Shown in pieces: positions 1 through 9,060 of a stretch of 64,000 nucleotides of DNA. The stretch comes from Campylobacter volucris (GTDB lineage Bacteria; Campylobacterota; Campylobacteria; Campylobacterales; Campylobacteraceae): positions 992,001-1,056,000 of the forward strand of contig NZ_CP043428.1 in the NCBI RefSeq assembly GCF_008245045.1, written 5' to 3'. Position numbers and translations under genes: made by a program. Each line of letters starts with the position of its first letter. Positions within the stretch are counted from its first letter, which is position 1. The notes under the pieces were generated by a model that did not search any database, was not told where the DNA came from, and saw only the letters and a list, made by a program, of their open reading frames with translations.

Positions 1-1
1 T

Positions 2-1834
2 GAAAATTTACAAACTCCCTTACTTTGTACTTTTCATAAATTTGGACTTTTGTTTTTAAGATTGTATAGCGAAAGAATTTCAAGAGCTAATAATTTTGTA
101 ATCATAGATAGTGATGATAAGAAAAAAATTTTAAAAGATTTAACTAATGAAAATTTAAAAAACTCATTAGCTACCATAGGAGCTTATATATCTAATTTTA
201 AAAATCAAAGCAAAAGTGCCCAAGAAATTCAAAAAGAGCTTGAATTTTTAAAAGATGAAAAAAGTAAAAATTATGAAGAAATCATCCGCACTTATGAGCA
301 ATATGAAAATTTTTTAATACAAAATAATTTTATGGATTTTGATGATTTGTTAATGCTCACAAATAAAATTTTAGAAGATGAAGAATTTGCTAAAGAACAA
401 AGTAAAAAATATGCTTATATAACCGTGGATGAATACCAAGATACCAATGCTTTACAATATCAAATTTTAAAAAAATTATGTTCAAGTCATGAAAATATCT
501 GTGTGGTTGGAGATGATGATCAAAGTATTTATGGATGGCGCGGGGCTAAAATAGAAAATATCTTAAATTTCCAAGAACAATTTTGCAATGTAAAACTTAT
601 CAAATTAGAACAAAATTATCGCTCTACTAATGCCATTTTACAAGCTGCAAACGAACTTATAGAACATAATAGAAAAAGATTAGGTAAAACACTAATTTGC
701 ACAAAAGACAAAGGTGAAGAGATAGAAATCTTACAAAATGATGATGAAAAAATAGAAAGTTTTAAAATAGCAAAAGAAGTTTTTAAACTTTTAAAATCTA
801 ATATCAACCCAAGCCAAATCGCTATACTTTATAGAGTTAATGCCCTTTCTCGTGCTCTAGAAGAAGCTTTTAGTAAAGAAAAAATTCCTTTTAAATTGCT
901 AAGTGGGATTAGATTTTATGAAAGAGCAGAAATTAAAGATATCATTTCTTATTTAAGATTATTATCTAATTTTAATGATGATTATTCTTTTAAACGCATC
1001 ATTAATAGGCCTAAAAGAAATTTTGGTAATGCAACTTTGCAAAAATTGCAAGATTACGCTTTGAATAATAATTTATCATTATTTGAAGCGCTTTGTGCTT
1101 TAGTTGGTAATGGATTTTTTACTAAAAAAACAGACAATGAAGTAGAAAAATTCATACTAAGTATGCACAAACTCAAAGAAAAAGAAAATTTATTAGAAAT
1201 CATCACTTCTTTAGAAAATGAATTTAAATTTAAAGAATTTTATAAAGATAATCCCGAAGGAGAAGACAAGCTTCTAAACATAGATGAATTTTATGCAAAT
1301 TTAAAAGATAAAATTTCTCATGGAAATTATTCCAAATTAGATGATATTTTAAATGAGATTTCATTATTAAACGAACAAGATGGCTTAGATCAAGAAAGTA
1401 TTTGCATTATGAGTATCCATGCTAGCAAAGGACTTGAATTTGATTATGTGTTTATAGTAGGTTTAGAAGAAGGTTTTTTTCCGCTTACTAGCGAATCAAG
1501 CAATATAGAAGAAGAAAGAAGACTTGCTTATGTGGCCATTACAAGGGCGAAAAAGAAGTTGTATTTAAGCTATGCAAATTCAAGATTTTATAAAGGCAGT
1601 AGAACAAAACTAGATAAAAGCAGATTTTTAGGTGAAAGCAATGTAATCAAAAAAGAATTAACTCTTGATAATAATCAAAAATCTTACAAAAAAGGTGATT
1701 TAATAAAGCATAAAATTTTTGGCATAGGAAGAATTACGAGTGTGAGCAAATTTAAAAATGAAGAAAAATTAACTATAAATTTTGGCGGGATTGAAAGAAT
1801 GATAATGTCAAGTTTTGTGGAAAAAATCATATGA
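2..1834 (+). CDS. uvrD: UvrD/Rep-family SF1 DNA helicase (5' truncated by window edge)
   Basis: ATP-dependent 3'-5' DNA helicase of superfamily 1A, acting in repair and replication restart in the cytoplasm. The open frame runs in from the window edge (first visible residues [15 protein letters not shown], a helicase motif Ib-like stretch), so the true start and the Walker A motif lie upstream. Visible motifs in order: DEYQDT (II), [15 protein letters not shown] (III), LEQNYRSTN (IV), [20 protein letters not shown] (V) and [19 protein letters not shown] (VI). About 610 residues are present of a usual total near 690. The stop overlaps truB by 4 nt, so it heads the following gene string. The homologue in C. 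jejuni is named rep or uvrD; the sequence does not separate the two names. Confidence 0.95.
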   Translation, partial: ENLQTPLLCTFHKFGLLFLRLYSERISRANNFVIIDSDDKKKILKDLTNENLKNSLATIGAYISNFKNQSKSAQEIQKELEFLKDEKSKNYEEIIRTYEQYENFLIQNNFMDFDDLLMLTNKILEDEEFAKEQSKKYAYITVDEYQDTNALQYQILKKLCSSHENICVVGDDDQSIYGWRGAKIENILNFQEQFCNVKLIKLEQNYRSTNAILQAANELIEHNRKRLGKTLICTKDKGEEIEILQNDDEKIESFKIAKEVFKLLKSNINPSQIAILYRVNALSRALEEAFSKEKIPFKLLSGIRFYERAEIKDIISYLRLLSNFNDDYSFKRIINRPKRNFGNATLQKLQDYALNNNLSLFEALCALVGNGFFTKKTDNEVEKFILSMHKLKEKENLLEIITSLENEFKFKEFYKDNPEGEDKLLNIDEFYANLKDKISHGNYSKLDDILNEISLLNEQDGLDQESICIMSIHASKGLEFDYVFIVGLEEGFFPLTSESSNIEEERRLAYVAITRAKKKLYLSYANSRFYKGSRTKLDKSRFLGESNVIKKELTLDNNQKSYKKGDLIKHKIFGIGRITSVSKFKNEEKLTINFGGIERMIMSSFVEKII

Positions 1835-2649
1835 ATAAACTTTTTGTAGCTTATAAACCAAGTGGATTAAGCTCTAATGCTTTTTTAACCAAACTTAAGA
1901 AAAAATACAAAAATAAAAAAGCAGGTTTTTCAGGAACTTTAGATCCTTTTGCAAAAGGTGTTTTATTAATCGCTTTTGATCAATATACAAAATTATTTCG
2001 ATTTTTTAACAAAAGTCCTAAAATTTACAAAGCCACACTTTGGCTTGGAGTGCATTCTAAAAGCTTGGATAATCAAAATATCGAACAAATTTCACTCATA
2101 AAAGCCTTTGATCTTTCAAAATTACAAAAAATACAAAATGAACTTTTAGGCAAAATCAATTACACTCCTCCAGCATATTGTGCAAAAAAAATTAATGGCA
2201 TAAGATCATATGAGCTAGCAAAAAAAGGGCTTCAAAGCAATCTAAAAACAACTCAAATGGAAATTTTTCACTCAAAAATTTTACATTATAATCATCCTTT
2301 TTTAACTATGGAAATTTCAGTCAGTGAAGGTGGGTACATTAGATCTTATTGTGAATTATTTGCAAGAAAATTAAATATTAATGCGACTTTAAGTTCCCTA
2401 GAAAGACTCAAAGAAGGAGATTTTTTTTATGAAAATGAAAAAGAACTAAATGCATTAGATTATTTAAATCTTAGAAAAAATACGATAAAATACCCACAAA
2501 AATTACACAATGGACAAAAAATCTTTTTAGACGATTTAGAAATTCAAGAAGAAGGTTGCTACCTCTTAGAAGAAGCTGATTTTTTTTCTATTATAAATAT
2601 TAAAAATGATCAAGTAGAGTATTATTTAAATAAGGTTTTAAAATGTTAA
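1831..2649 (+). CDS. truB: tRNA pseudouridine(55) synthase TruB
   Basis: Isomerises U55 to pseudouridine in the T-loop of tRNAs. The catalytic aspartate is D38 in the motif [14 protein letters not shown]; the family motifs YKATLWLG and [11 protein letters not shown] follow. The length of 272 residues is usual for epsilonproteobacterial TruB, which lacks a full PUA extension. The start overlaps the helicase stop by 4 nt and the end overlaps csrA by 7 nt, which indicates translational coupling in one transcript. Confidence 0.95.
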   Translation: MNKLFVAYKPSGLSSNAFLTKLKKKYKNKKAGFSGTLDPFAKGVLLIAFDQYTKLFRFFNKSPKIYKATLWLGVHSKSLDNQNIEQISLIKAFDLSKLQKIQNELLGKINYTPPAYCAKKINGIRSYELAKKGLQSNLKTTQMEIFHSKILHYNHPFLTMEISVSEGGYIRSYCELFARKLNINATLSSLERLKEGDFFYENEKELNALDYLNLRKNTIKYPQKLHNGQKIFLDDLEIQEEGCYLLEEADFFSIINIKNDQVEYYLNKVLKC

Positions 2650-2870
2650 TTTTATCAAGAAAAGAAAACGAAAGCATACAAATTGGCGATGATATAGAAA
2701 TAAAAATAGTCCAAACAGGAAAAGGCTATGCTAAAATAGGCATTGAAGCTCCAAAAACTTTAATGATTTTAAGAAAAGAATTAATCGAACAAGTTAAAAG
2801 TGAAAATTTACACTCTATTAGTGATGAAAATATCAAACTTGATGATCTAAGCAAAAAGCTTAAAAAATGA
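2643..2870 (+). CDS. csrA: Carbon storage regulator CsrA
   Basis: A small dimeric RNA-binding protein that represses translation by binding GGA motifs in leaders. In Campylobacter its best known target is flaA mRNA and it is antagonised by FliW (established knowledge). The 75-residue protein starts with the typical [18 protein letters not shown] and has the conserved core [17 protein letters not shown]. It has a lysine-rich C-terminal tail longer than the E. coli protein. It sits between truB and ispE with 7 nt and 4 nt overlaps. Confidence 0.96.
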   Translation: MLILSRKENESIQIGDDIEIKIVQTGKGYAKIGIEAPKTLMILRKELIEQVKSENLHSISDENIKLDDLSKKLKK

Positions 2871-3622
2871 GAGCTTACGCAAAGGCTAATATTTTTTTAA
2901 AAATTACTGGATTTGATTTAAGATCATACCATTTAATCTCTTCTCGCTTTATACTTTTAAAGCATTTATATGATGAGTTAAGTTTTAGTGATGAAAAATA
3001 CAAAGATGGTTTTGAAATTATAGGAAATTTTAATCAAGATACCATCATACACAAAGCTTACCAAGAACTTGAAAATTTAGGATTTAAAAACGAACTTGAT
3101 GAATTTTTTAAACACAAAAGCTTAAAATTAATCAAAAATATCCCCATAGGTGGTGGCCTTGGAGGTAGTAGCACAGATGCTGTGACATTTTTACTTATGA
3201 TAAACGAAGAATTAAATTTAAAACTATCCAAGCAAAAATTAGAACAAATTTGTCACAATCTAGGATCAGATTTGATATTTTTTTTATATGGCTATGAAAG
3301 CGCAAATGTCAGCGGATGTGGAGAGATTATAAAAGAATTTGAAGATGATTTGCCTTTATTAAATTTTGCTTTTCCATCTTTTTCTTGCTCAAGTGCTGAA
3401 GTTTATAAAAGTTTTGATGAGCTAAAATATAATTTAGATGAAAATTTACAATTAGCCAAAAAATTCACTCATTTAAAAACCACTCAATTGTTAGAATTTG
3501 ACAATACCACACTAAATGATTTGTTTGCTCCTTGTGTAAAAATTTATCCTAAAATGCAAGAATTTCTTTCTCAAGGGTATTTTTTAAGTGGAAGTGGAAG
3601 CAGTGTTTTTAAGGTTTTATAG
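2867..3622 (+). CDS. ispE: 4-diphosphocytidyl-2-C-methyl-D-erythritol kinase IspE
   Basis: GHMP-family kinase that phosphorylates CDP-methylerythritol in the MEP isoprenoid pathway. The ATP-binding GHMP motif [14 protein letters not shown] lies around residues 92-105. An N-terminal substrate motif ([13 protein letters not shown]) and a C-terminal SGSGSSVF motif are present. At 251 residues it is short but normal for Campylobacter. It overlaps csrA by 4 nt and is directly abutted by smpB. Confidence 0.94.
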   Translation: MRAYAKANIFLKITGFDLRSYHLISSRFILLKHLYDELSFSDEKYKDGFEIIGNFNQDTIIHKAYQELENLGFKNELDEFFKHKSLKLIKNIPIGGGLGGSSTDAVTFLLMINEELNLKLSKQKLEQICHNLGSDLIFFLYGYESANVSGCGEIIKEFEDDLPLLNFAFPSFSCSSAEVYKSFDELKYNLDENLQLAKKFTHLKTTQLLEFDNTTLNDLFAPCVKIYPKMQEFLSQGYFLSGSGSSVFKVL

Positions 3623-4075
3623 ATGAAAAAAATCATTGTTAAAAACAAAAAAGCTTTTCATGATTATGAAATTTTAGAGAAATTTGAAGCTGGTATGGTT
3701 TTAAAAGGCTCGGAAGTAGTAGCCTTAAGAGCCTTTAGAGCAAATTTAAAAGACTCTTTTGTGCGTATAATCAAAGGAGAAATTTTCTTGCTTAATGCTC
3801 ATATTTCTCACTTAAACACAACGCATGCTTTTTACAAACACGAAGAAAAAGGAGCAAGAAAGCTTTTAATGCATAAAAAGCAAATTGACAAACTTTTTGG
3901 GAAAATCAGCACCCAAGGTTTTACCATTGTGCCAATAGAGCTTTATTTTAATGAAAAAAATAAAGTCAAAGCTTTGATAGCTCTTGCAAAAGGAAAAAAT
4001 TTACATGATAAAAGAGAAGCTTTAAAGAAAAAACAAGCCGATCTTGAAGCAAGAGCTGCAATGAAAAATTATTAA
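3623..4075 (+). CDS. smpB: SsrA-binding protein SmpB
   Basis: Binds tmRNA and delivers it to stalled ribosomes for trans-translation. The 150-residue protein shows the family core [20 protein letters not shown] and [13 protein letters not shown], and a basic C-terminal tail that would occupy the mRNA channel. The ATG follows the ispE stop with no spacer. The neighbourhood with clpS and clpA groups ribosome rescue with tagged-protein degradation. Confidence 0.96.
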   Translation: MKKIIVKNKKAFHDYEILEKFEAGMVLKGSEVVALRAFRANLKDSFVRIIKGEIFLLNAHISHLNTTHAFYKHEEKGARKLLMHKKQIDKLFGKISTQGFTIVPIELYFNEKNKVKALIALAKGKNLHDKREALKKKQADLEARAAMKNY

Positions 4076-4093
4076 ATTTAAAAAAGGATATTC

Positions 4094-4711
4094 ATGAAAA
4101 AAATTATGTATTTATTTTTAGTAAGTATTTTTGGTATTTTAATTAGTGCTTGTTCAAGTCAAACTACCATAGAAGATGAATTTGCATTTAAAGAATTTAA
4201 AACAGGTGAAGAAATAACTTTACAAAGTGTAAATGGTGGAGAAAAAACCTTAATTAGAACTGAAAATGGTTTTGCTATCAAAGGTGAAGAAAATAAAATT
4301 TTAATGTTTGATTTTTTTGGTACTTTTTGCACTCCTTGCCAAGAAGAAGCACCTCATCTTACTAGCCTATGGCAAAAAAATAAAGAAAATTTTACAATCA
4401 TAGGACTAAGTCATTTTGAAAATGTAAGCGATCAAGCTGTAAAAGATTTTGCGCTTAATTATGGTGCGTATTATTTTTTAAGTAATTCTAAAGAAAATGA
4501 TAGAATTGTAGCACAAGCTCTAAAAGACATTAACTATCAAAATATGGAACAATTACCATTTAAAGTAGTTTTAAAAGATGGAAAATATCAAGATTTGACA
4601 GATTTTTGGAATAAAAATACAAAAAGTTATGTAAAGTATTATCTTGGAAAAGTTTCAAGCCAAACTATGCAAGAAGATATTGATAGGATACTCAATGAGT
4701 CTAAAAAATGA
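4094..4711 (+). CDS. TlpA-like thioredoxin-fold lipoprotein
   Basis: Probable envelope thiol-disulfide oxidoreductase. The N-terminus has a hydrophobic signal followed by the lipobox LISAC with the lipidated cysteine at residue 20. A thioredoxin-type active site FGTFCTPCQEEAP places the CxxC cysteines at 79 and 82. The protein has 205 residues, typical of TlpA/ResA-like proteins. It corresponds in position to the thioredoxin-like gene between smpB and clpS in C. jejuni. Whether it reduces cytochrome c apoproteins or has another partner cannot be told from sequence. Its 3' end overlaps the clpS start by 17 nt. Confidence 0.88.
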   Translation: MKKIMYLFLVSIFGILISACSSQTTIEDEFAFKEFKTGEEITLQSVNGGEKTLIRTENGFAIKGEENKILMFDFFGTFCTPCQEEAPHLTSLWQKNKENFTIIGLSHFENVSDQAVKDFALNYGAYYFLSNSKENDRIVAQALKDINYQNMEQLPFKVVLKDGKYQDLTDFWNKNTKSYVKYYLGKVSSQTMQEDIDRILNESKK

Positions 4712-4988
4712 AATTTTAGAACAGCAAAAATTAGCCCAACCAAAGCTATTTAAGGTTTTATTATTAAATGATGATATTACAACTATGGAATTTGTTGTGG
4801 ATGTTTTGATTAATATTTTTCATCATGATTTTGAAAAAGCAAGTGCAATCATGCTAGAAATTCATCACCAAGGAAGTGGAGTTTGTGGAATTTACACAGA
4901 AGAAATTGCACTTAGCAAAAAACAACAAGTTGATATAGCAGCAAAAAATAACAATTTTCCACTCCAAACAAGGATAGAGGAACAATGA
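4695..4988 (+). CDS. clpS: ClpA adaptor ClpS
   Basis: Adaptor that hands N-degron substrates to ClpAP. The core FKVLLLNDDITTMEFVVDVL carries the NDD-x-T-x-M N-degron pocket, followed by HHDFEKASAIMLEIHHQGSGV. I place the start at ATG 4695 (protein MSLKNEIL), preceded by GGATA. The longer frame open from 4644 reads through the upstream lipoprotein gene and adds 17 residues not seen in the family. The stop overlaps clpA by 4 nt. Confidence 0.93.
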   Translation: MSLKNEILEQQKLAQPKLFKVLLLNDDITTMEFVVDVLINIFHHDFEKASAIMLEIHHQGSGVCGIYTEEIALSKKQQVDIAAKNNNFPLQTRIEEQ

Positions 4989-7114
4989 AATACCAAGAAT
5001 CAATCGACTCTTTTATACCTAATGCAAGACATCTTAGCATCATCAATCATCATGAATTTATCACTTGCGAGCATTTGCTTTTTGCTCTTGTTAAGCTTAG
5101 TAGTGATTTTAAAAATGTATTAGAAGAAATTGGAGATGGAGAATTAGAAATTTTTGAAAATGAACTAAAAAATTATTTAGCTAAAAACAATGAAGTGTTA
5201 AAAAAAGAAATTGAGCCTGTTTTTTCTATCATATTAAATAATATTTTGCAAAATTTAACACAAAAAAATCAAACTAGTGTTTTGGATTTTTTAATCGCCT
5301 TAAGTAAAGAAGAAAAAGCTTATTCTTACCATATTTTAAAAAAACACTTAATTGATAAAAATAAATTAAAAGAACTTTTGCAAAATGCTGAATTTGAAAA
5401 TATAAAAACCCATACAACAGAACTTGTAGAACTAGCTAAACAAGGCAAAATTGATCCTGTAATTGGTAGAAAATTTGAACTTGAAAGAATCATACAAATT
5501 CTAAGCAGACGCAAGAAAAATAATCCTATCTTAGTTGGCGAACCTGGCGTTGGAAAAACAGCTGTTGTAGAAGGTCTAGCTTTAGCTATTGCTCAAGAAA
5601 AAGTTCCAAATCATTTAAAAAATGCAAAAATTTACACTTTAGATATGGCTAGTTTGCTTTCTGGCACTAAATACAGAGGCGATTTTGAAAAAAGATTAAA
5701 AGATATTATCAATGAACTTGAAAAAATTCCAAACGCTATTTTATTTATAGATGAAATTCATACTATAGTTGGCACAGGAGCTAGCAACGAAAGTCATGCT
5801 GATATGTCTAATTTATTAAAACCTGCTTTAAGTAATGGCTCTATTAAATGCATCGGAGCTACTACTTTTATAGAATATAAAAATACTTTTGATAAAAACA
5901 AAGCGCTAAGTAGAAGATTTGCTAAAATTGACATAGATGAACCAAGCGAAGAAGAATGCTTTTTAATATTACAAGGTTTAAAAAGCAAATATGAAAATTT
6001 TCATAAAATCAAGCTTAGTGATGAAATTTTACAAACTAGCATTAAACTAGCCAAACAATTTTTGCATGATAAATTTTTACCCGATAGTGCCATTGATTTA
6101 ATAGATGAGCTTGGAGCTAGTTTTGCTTTGATTGATAAAAAAACAAAAAAAATTATTAAAACTAAAGATTTAGAAAATACTCTAGCTAGAATGACTCGCT
6201 CGCATAAAATTTATGAAAGCGATCAAGGAGTAATTTTAAAAAATTTAGAAAAAAGTCTAAAAGATAATATCTTTGGTCAAGATGAAGCTATTAAAGCTTT
6301 ATGTTCAGTTTTAAAGCAAAGTTATGCAGGATTAAAAGCTAAAAATACTCCTAGAGGCGTGTTTTTATTTACAGGCTCTAGCGGAGTTGGTAAAACTGAA
6401 CTTGCTAAGCAATTAGCACAAAATCTAAATTTAAATCTTGAAAGATTTGACATGAGTGAATACGCTCAAAAACATGATGTTAGCAAACTCATAGGGACAT
6501 CTGCTGGTTATGTAGGATATGAAGATGGGGGTTTGTTAAGCAATAGTGTAAGAAAAAATCCTTTTAGCCTAATTCTTTTTGATGAAATTGAAAAAGCTCA
6601 TCCTGACTTAACCAATACTTTTTTGCAAATTTTTGACAATGCAAGTTTAACTGATAATAGCGGTTTAAAAGCTGATTTTAAAAATACCATTATTATCATG
6701 ACTTCTAATTTAGGCTTAAAAGAAATAAACGAATTGGGATTTTTAAGCAATAATCAAGAAAAAAGTAATAAAGCTATTAAAGATTTTTTTACACCTGAAT
6801 TTATCAATCGCATCGATAAAATCATACATTTTAACGACCTAAATGATGATATTTTAGAACAAATCGTGCAAAAAGAACTTGATTTAATATCATTCAATTT
6901 AAAAAATATTAGCATAGAAGCAGATAAAAAAGTGAAAGAATTTATCGCTGCTAAAGCCACTTCAAAAGAATTTGGAGTGAGATTGTTAAAACGCATTATT
7001 GCAGATGAAATTGGTGAGAAATTAAGTGATGAGATTTTATTTGGTAAATTAAAAAATGGTGGAAAAGTTAAACTAAAACTTTCTAAAAATGCAAAAATCG
7101 AATTTATATTCTAA
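4985..7114 (+). CDS. clpA: ATP-dependent Clp protease ATPase subunit ClpA
   Basis: Hexameric AAA+ unfoldase that feeds substrates to ClpP. Order of parts: N-domain (residues 1-140), first AAA module with Walker A GEPGVGKT (about 185) and Walker B ILFIDEIHTIVGTG, second AAA module with GSSGVGKTELAKQ (about 460) and ILFDEIEKAHPD, then the D2 small domain with FGVRLLKRII. The 709 residues match ClpA rather than ClpB, because the long middle coiled coil is absent. It is coupled to clpS upstream and overlaps aat downstream by 26 nt. Confidence 0.96.
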   Translation: MKYQESIDSFIPNARHLSIINHHEFITCEHLLFALVKLSSDFKNVLEEIGDGELEIFENELKNYLAKNNEVLKKEIEPVFSIILNNILQNLTQKNQTSVLDFLIALSKEEKAYSYHILKKHLIDKNKLKELLQNAEFENIKTHTTELVELAKQGKIDPVIGRKFELERIIQILSRRKKNNPILVGEPGVGKTAVVEGLALAIAQEKVPNHLKNAKIYTLDMASLLSGTKYRGDFEKRLKDIINELEKIPNAILFIDEIHTIVGTGASNESHADMSNLLKPALSNGSIKCIGATTFIEYKNTFDKNKALSRRFAKIDIDEPSEEECFLILQGLKSKYENFHKIKLSDEILQTSIKLAKQFLHDKFLPDSAIDLIDELGASFALIDKKTKKIIKTKDLENTLARMTRSHKIYESDQGVILKNLEKSLKDNIFGQDEAIKALCSVLKQSYAGLKAKNTPRGVFLFTGSSGVGKTELAKQLAQNLNLNLERFDMSEYAQKHDVSKLIGTSAGYVGYEDGGLLSNSVRKNPFSLILFDEIEKAHPDLTNTFLQIFDNASLTDNSGLKADFKNTIIIMTSNLGLKEINELGFLSNNQEKSNKAIKDFFTPEFINRIDKIIHFNDLNDDILEQIVQKELDLISFNLKNISIEADKKVKEFIAAKATSKEFGVRLLKRIIADEIGEKLSDEILFGKLKNGGKVKLKLSKNAKIEFIF

Positions 7115-7730
7115 GCTTTTAAAAAGCCCTGATGATGCACCAGTTTTTATAAGTGATAAACTAGAGGTAGATTTTATACCTTTTGCTTATAGCTTAGGGC
7201 TTTTTCCTTGGACAAGTAATCCAGTAACATGGTGGTGTCCATCTCCTAGAATGATACTTTTGCCAGATCAAATTCACATTCAAAAAAGCATCAAAAAAGC
7301 TTTAAAAAACTATAAAATCAAACTAGATCAAAATTTTTGTGATTTGATAAAACTTTGTGCTTTGAGAAAAAAAACATGGATATCAAAAGAATTTATTACA
7401 ATTTATACTCAACTTTTTGAAAAAAATATCGCTCATAGCGTAGAAGTTTATGAAAACGATGAGCTTATAGGCGGATTATACGGGCTTATCATAGGAAAAG
7501 TATTTTTTGGAGAAAGTATGATAAGCCTTAAAAAAGATGCTTCTAAAACTGCTTTAATTAAGCTTTGTGAAATTTTAAAACCTTATGATTTTATAATCGA
7601 TTGTCAAGTTCCTAATGAGCACTTAAAATTTATGGGCGCAAAAGAAATTTACAAAAAAGATTTTTTGAAAATTTTAGAGCAAAAAGTTACCTTTGAAAGT
7701 GGTTTTGAAAATTTCAAAAATTTACTATAA
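7089..7730 (+). CDS. aat: Leucyl/phenylalanyl-tRNA-protein transferase Aat
   Basis: Adds Leu or Phe from aminoacyl-tRNA to proteins with N-terminal Arg or Lys, creating the N-degron that ClpS recognises. Family motifs are seen: AYSLGLFPW, WWCPSPRMIL, HSVEVYENDELIGGLYG and GKVFFGESM. The 213 residues are normal length. Its place right behind clpS-clpA, overlapping clpA by 26 nt, puts substrate tagging, recognition and unfolding into one transcript. Confidence 0.95.
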   Translation: MQKSNLYSKLLKSPDDAPVFISDKLEVDFIPFAYSLGLFPWTSNPVTWWCPSPRMILLPDQIHIQKSIKKALKNYKIKLDQNFCDLIKLCALRKKTWISKEFITIYTQLFEKNIAHSVEVYENDELIGGLYGLIIGKVFFGESMISLKKDASKTALIKLCEILKPYDFIIDCQVPNEHLKFMGAKEIYKKDFLKILEQKVTFESGFENFKNLL

Positions 7731-7735
7731 AAAGA

Positions 7736-7741
7736 TATAAT
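7736..7741 (+). promoter_or_regulatory. Possible sigma70 -10 box upstream of flgB
   Basis: TATAAT in the context AGATATAATT, just after the aat stop. Campylobacter sigma70 promoters depend mainly on this box. It lies 30 nt upstream of a much better positioned sigma54 element, so its use is uncertain. Confidence 0.4.
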
Positions 7742-7770
7742 TAAACCTAAAAATGATTATATATATTTTT

Positions 7771-7784
7771 GGAATGTTTTTTGC
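7771..7784 (+). promoter_or_regulatory. Sigma54 (RpoN) promoter of the flgBC-fliE operon
   Basis: GGAATGTTTTTTGC: the -24 GG and -12 GC dinucleotides are separated by exactly 10 nt, preceded by a T run and followed by TTTTAT, as in Campylobacter RpoN promoters. It lies 36 nt upstream of the flgB start. Rod and hook genes in Campylobacter are known to be RpoN/FlgR dependent, which agrees. Confidence 0.88.
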
Positions 7785-7819
7785 TTTTATTTTTGTAAAG
7801 CTTTTAAGAAAGGAAAAAT

Positions 7820-8251
7820 ATGATAAGCCCTTTTAAATCAAAAGAACTTATTGTTGATGCACTAGCAGGAAGAAACCTAAGAAGTCAAATGATTAATTCT
7901 AACCTTGCAAATGTTGATACTCCTTTTTATAAAGCAAGAGATATTGAATTTGAAACTGCTTTAGTTAATAGAGCAAATGAAATTTTTAAGAAAAAAGATA
8001 ACAAAGAGCTTGAAATTGCTACTACTCATGAAGGTCATCAAAAGCCTTGGAAATTTCCAGATCCAAATAAATCTACTATTTATTTAAGAGATGGTCATTT
8101 AGCAAGAAATGATGCAAATACTGTTGATTTAGATGTTGAAACAACAGAAATGAGTAAAAATACAATGATGATTACAGCTTTAGATGGTGTCTTAAGAAGA
8201 CAAAGTAATATTTTTTCAACCATCATTGAAACAAGTTCTAAATTAGGCTAG
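7820..8251 (+). CDS. flgB: Flagellar proximal rod protein FlgB
   Basis: Builds the proximal rod of the flagellar basal body in the periplasm. The N-terminal rod signature is LAGRNLRSQMINSNLANVDT and the C-terminal part contains VDLDVETTEMSKNTMMITAL, as in FlgB. The 143 residues are usual. The start is preceded by AAGAAAGGAAAAAT, a good ribosome site. It is the first gene behind the sigma54 promoter at 7771-7784. Confidence 0.96.
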   Translation: MISPFKSKELIVDALAGRNLRSQMINSNLANVDTPFYKARDIEFETALVNRANEIFKKKDNKELEIATTHEGHQKPWKFPDPNKSTIYLRDGHLARNDANTVDLDVETTEMSKNTMMITALDGVLRRQSNIFSTIIETSSKLG

Positions 8252-8261
8252 GAGATAAATA

Positions 8262-8756
8262 ATGGCTTATTTAAGTGATTTTGATATTAGCGGATATGGA
8301 CTTAGCGCTCAGCGTTTTAGAATGAATGTTATTAGCTCAAATATAGCTAATGCAAACACCACTAGAACAGCAGAAGGTGGGCCTTATAGAAGAAGAGAAG
8401 TGATTTTTAAAGCAACAAATTTTAATGAAATTTTAAATAAACAAATCGAAAAAAATAATAATTTTTTAGAATATGAAAATCCTTTAAATGATCCAGATGC
8501 TCAAAAATATGCAAAACCACCTATAATGAGCGTGGTGGTAGATAAAGTTGTAAGAGATGATAAAGATTTTCGTATGAAATTTGATCCTTCTCATCCTGAT
8601 GCTAACGAGCAAGGATATGTTGCTTTTCCTAATATCAACCCAGTTATTGAAATGGCTGATTTAATAGAAGCAACAAGAGCATATCAAGCAAATGTTAGTG
8701 CATTTACAAGCACTAAAACCATAGCACAAAGTGCTATAGATTTACTAAGAGGTTAA
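8262..8756 (+). CDS. flgC: Flagellar proximal rod protein FlgC
   Basis: Second proximal rod subunit. It has the N-terminal rod motif SAQRFRMNVISSNIANANTT and the C-terminal heptad region EMADLIEATRAYQANVSAF that ends in IDLLRG. The 164 residues are normal. It starts 10 nt after flgB and is followed 1 nt later by fliE. Confidence 0.96.
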   Translation: MAYLSDFDISGYGLSAQRFRMNVISSNIANANTTRTAEGGPYRRREVIFKATNFNEILNKQIEKNNNFLEYENPLNDPDAQKYAKPPIMSVVVDKVVRDDKDFRMKFDPSHPDANEQGYVAFPNINPVIEMADLIEATRAYQANVSAFTSTKTIAQSAIDLLRG

Positions 8757-8757
8757 G

Positions 8758-9057
8758 ATGAATACTATAAATAATATCAATCAACTAAACAATACCAATA
8801 ATAAATCTAATACCAATGCAAACACAAATAATATCGGTGATGAATTTTCAAAATTATTAAAAAATTCCATCAACGATCTTAATAAAAACCAAGAAGTTGC
8901 AGAAGCAGCAATGGTAGATATAGCAACAGGTGAAGTAAAAGACTTACACCAAGCAGCTATTGCCATTAGTAAAGCTGAATCAAGTATGAAATTTATGCTC
9001 GAAGTTAGAAATAAAGCTATAAACGCATATAAAGAAATTTCAAGAACTCAAATATAA
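8758..9057 (+). CDS. fliE: Flagellar MS ring-rod junction protein FliE
   Basis: Joins the MS ring to the rod and is the first rod substrate of the flagellar export apparatus. The 99-residue protein has an Asn-rich, low-complexity start (about residues 1-27, Asn and Thr repeats) and the FliE core GEVKDLHQAAIAISKAESSM plus FMLEVRNKAINAYKEI. The Asn-rich segment is longer than in enteric FliE. Confidence 0.94.
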   Translation: MNTINNINQLNNTNNKSNTNANTNNIGDEFSKLLKNSINDLNKNQEVAEAAMVDIATGEVKDLHQAAIAISKAESSMKFMLEVRNKAINAYKEISRTQI

Positions 9058-9060
9058 TAT